Positions 63,259 through 64,000 of a stretch of DNA of 64,000 nucleotides are shown here, piece by piece (positions within the stretch are counted from its first letter, which is position 1; the number at the start of each line of letters is the position of its first letter). The notes under the pieces are model-generated. The model saw nothing but the letters and a program-made list of their open reading frames with translations, had not been told where the DNA came from and did not search any database. The DNA lies in assembly GCF_038624605.1 (NCBI RefSeq), contig NZ_CP152020.1:992001-1056000 (forward strand). The letters are read 5' to 3'. Made by a program: the position numbers and the translations under genes. Source of the DNA: Psychrobacillus sp. FSL K6-4046. GTDB lineage: Bacteria > Bacillota > Bacilli > Bacillales_A > Planococcaceae.

Positions 63259-63757
63259 TTACATAACCCCCTTTTTGATGAAATTCCTTTTTTAGCGCCT
63301 CGAGTGCACGCATCATTTTCATCTTGACCTTTGCCTCGGTCCATCCGAGAATGTAGGCAGTTTCCTGGATGGAGCATTCCTGGATTTTTCGCAGGATGAT
63401 TACCTCTTGATAATCCTTCTTTAGCAGGCGCAAGGAATCATACATCCGTGTCAGCTTTTCTTTTTGTTCGACGTGACTTTCTGGGGAAAGCCCCTTTGTT
63501 TCTATATCATGATTCTTTTCAAATGAAAAAAATTGAACCACTCGTTTTCTTCTGAAATAATCATAGGTAACATTGCGAGCAATTTTTAGGATCCACGTAG
63601 CAGTCGATGCTTGCTTATCAAACGTTTTAAATCCTTTAAATGCTTTGTAAAAGGTTTCCTGTGTAAGGTCCTCAGCACTTTCTTTATGACGGACAAGTAA
63701 GTAAATATAGCTGTAAACCCGGTCGCTGTGATCTCTATATAGCTGTTCCATTTCCAT
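63236..63757 (-). CDS. ECF RNA polymerase sigma factor
   Basis: 173 residues. Region 2: YSYIYLLVRHKESAEDLTQETFYKAFKGF and TWILKIARNVTYDYFRRKR; region 4: DYQEVIILRKIQECSIQETAYILGWTEAKVKMKMMRALEALKKE. Small group-4 sigma of the SigX/SigY/SigV kind; the regulon is unknown. GTCAGGAGATGG precedes the ATG. Co-transcribed with the downstream anti-sigma gene. Confidence 0.92.
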   Translation of the reverse strand: MEMEQLYRDHSDRVYSYIYLLVRHKESAEDLTQETFYKAFKGFKTFDKQASTATWILKIARNVTYDYFRRKRVVQFFSFEKNHDIETKGLSPESHVEQKEKLTRMYDSLRLLKKDYQEVIILRKIQECSIQETAYILGWTEAKVKMKMMRALEALKKEFHQKGGYVNGTVKGI

Positions 63758-63888
63758 CTCCTGACCCCCTTAGTGCAATAGACGAACGAATAAATGAAAA
63801 GTATCGCTTTTATTAAATAGAATGTGAATTATCCAATAAAGTCCTAGTGGAATAGCCCTTCACCAATCAAACACGAACATTTTCTTTC

Positions 63889-64000
63889 TATTGATTGAAG
63901 CGGCAGGCGACGACACCAGTGGGATGAGTGAGACAGATAAGACATCACAACCACGCGCGTAAGCGATGGGTGATGGCTTATCGCTCACCCCACGGAAAGC
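63889..64000. repeat. Dispersed Bacillus-type repeat, runs off the window
   Basis: From TTGATTGAAGCGGCAGGCGA through GAGTGAGACAG to CACCCCACGGAAAGC at the window end. This follows the pattern of a widespread dispersed element in Bacillaceae (GCGGAAGGCGGCGACTCC ... GAGACAG ... CCGCGGAAAGCG). A short piece, CCACGGAAAGCGGTGGAACG, is also at 2779-2798. Confidence 0.6.

Overview
The window is chromosomal DNA of a low-GC, Gram-positive endospore-former of the order Bacillales. The gene order hprK-lgt-yvoD-ppaX-yvoF-his operon-yvcD-trxB-yvcI-rapZ-glmR-whiA-crh-clpP is that of Bacillus subtilis. ComK, Crh, a LexA box before uvrBA and a CtsR box before clpP agree with this. Protein style and several TTG/GTG starts suggest a Planococcaceae/Caryophanaceae or Bacillaceae member (Psychrobacillus, Sporosarcina or Lysinibacillus-like). 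I cannot fix the genus from sequence alone.

Layout. 0-5.2 kb: MscS channel, 2H phosphoesterase-like protein, two small membrane proteins, and a methyltransferase/metallopeptidase/methyltransferase cluster. 5.2-12.2 kb: an accessory island of small, mostly minus-strand genes (GNAT remnant, VanZ-like, small membrane and unknown proteins, broken peptidase E), a tyrosine recombinase, a MerR regulator and an IS3-family element. The small genes are separated by a recurring imperfect palindrome of about 20-45 bp. 12.3-18 kb: a YndJ/DUF4166/DoxX-like operon, then a serine hydrolase/acetyltransferase cluster. 18-22.8 kb: a Bce-type peptide-antibiotic module (ABC ATPase, permease, response regulator, sensor kinase). 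22.8-25.5 kb: a second repeat-bounded accessory stretch with a TPR-Arr (rifampin ADP-ribosyltransferase) fusion, a PlsY-family acyltransferase and an unknown gene. 25.5-29.2 kb: crotonase, EAL-HDOD protein, YhjD-like protein, ComK and an IDEAL-domain protein. 29.6-34.5 kb: uvrB-uvrA. 34.6-38.1 kb: YvlB-like protein, chloramphenicol acetyltransferase with a predicted translational attenuator, small envelope proteins and a cell-wall amidase. 38.2-42.2 kb: the hprK operon. 42.3-44.4 kb: a MarR/nitroreductase pair, a membrane protein and a 370-bp tandem repeat, all inserted between yvoF and hisZ. 44.4-49.6 kb: hisZGDBA-IE, lacking hisH and hisF. 49.7-57 kb: the yvcD to clpP block. 57.1-64 kb: tRNA-Arg(CCG), catalase-like peroxidase, TPM-domain protein, acetyltransferase, a cupin bracketed by a second short-period repeat, and an ECF sigma/anti-sigma pair. 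The window ends inside a dispersed Bacillus-type repeat.

The core genes link carbon-catabolite signalling (HprK kinase and its substrate Crh, both present), envelope and UDP-sugar control (Lgt, GlmR, RapZ-like, WhiA), histidine synthesis, redox balance (TrxB) and proteolysis (ClpP).

Most worth following up: (1) the family of short palindromic repeats that bound single-gene modules around a tyrosine recombinase; (2) two arrays with unrelated cores, AAGTGTTGCG and ATTGTMGTAA, that share a ~20/21-bp period and alternation of two variants; (3) the TPR-Arr fusion; (4) the cat leader; (5) the histidine operon missing both subunits of IGP synthase; (6) comK with no canonical start codon at its ribosome binding site.
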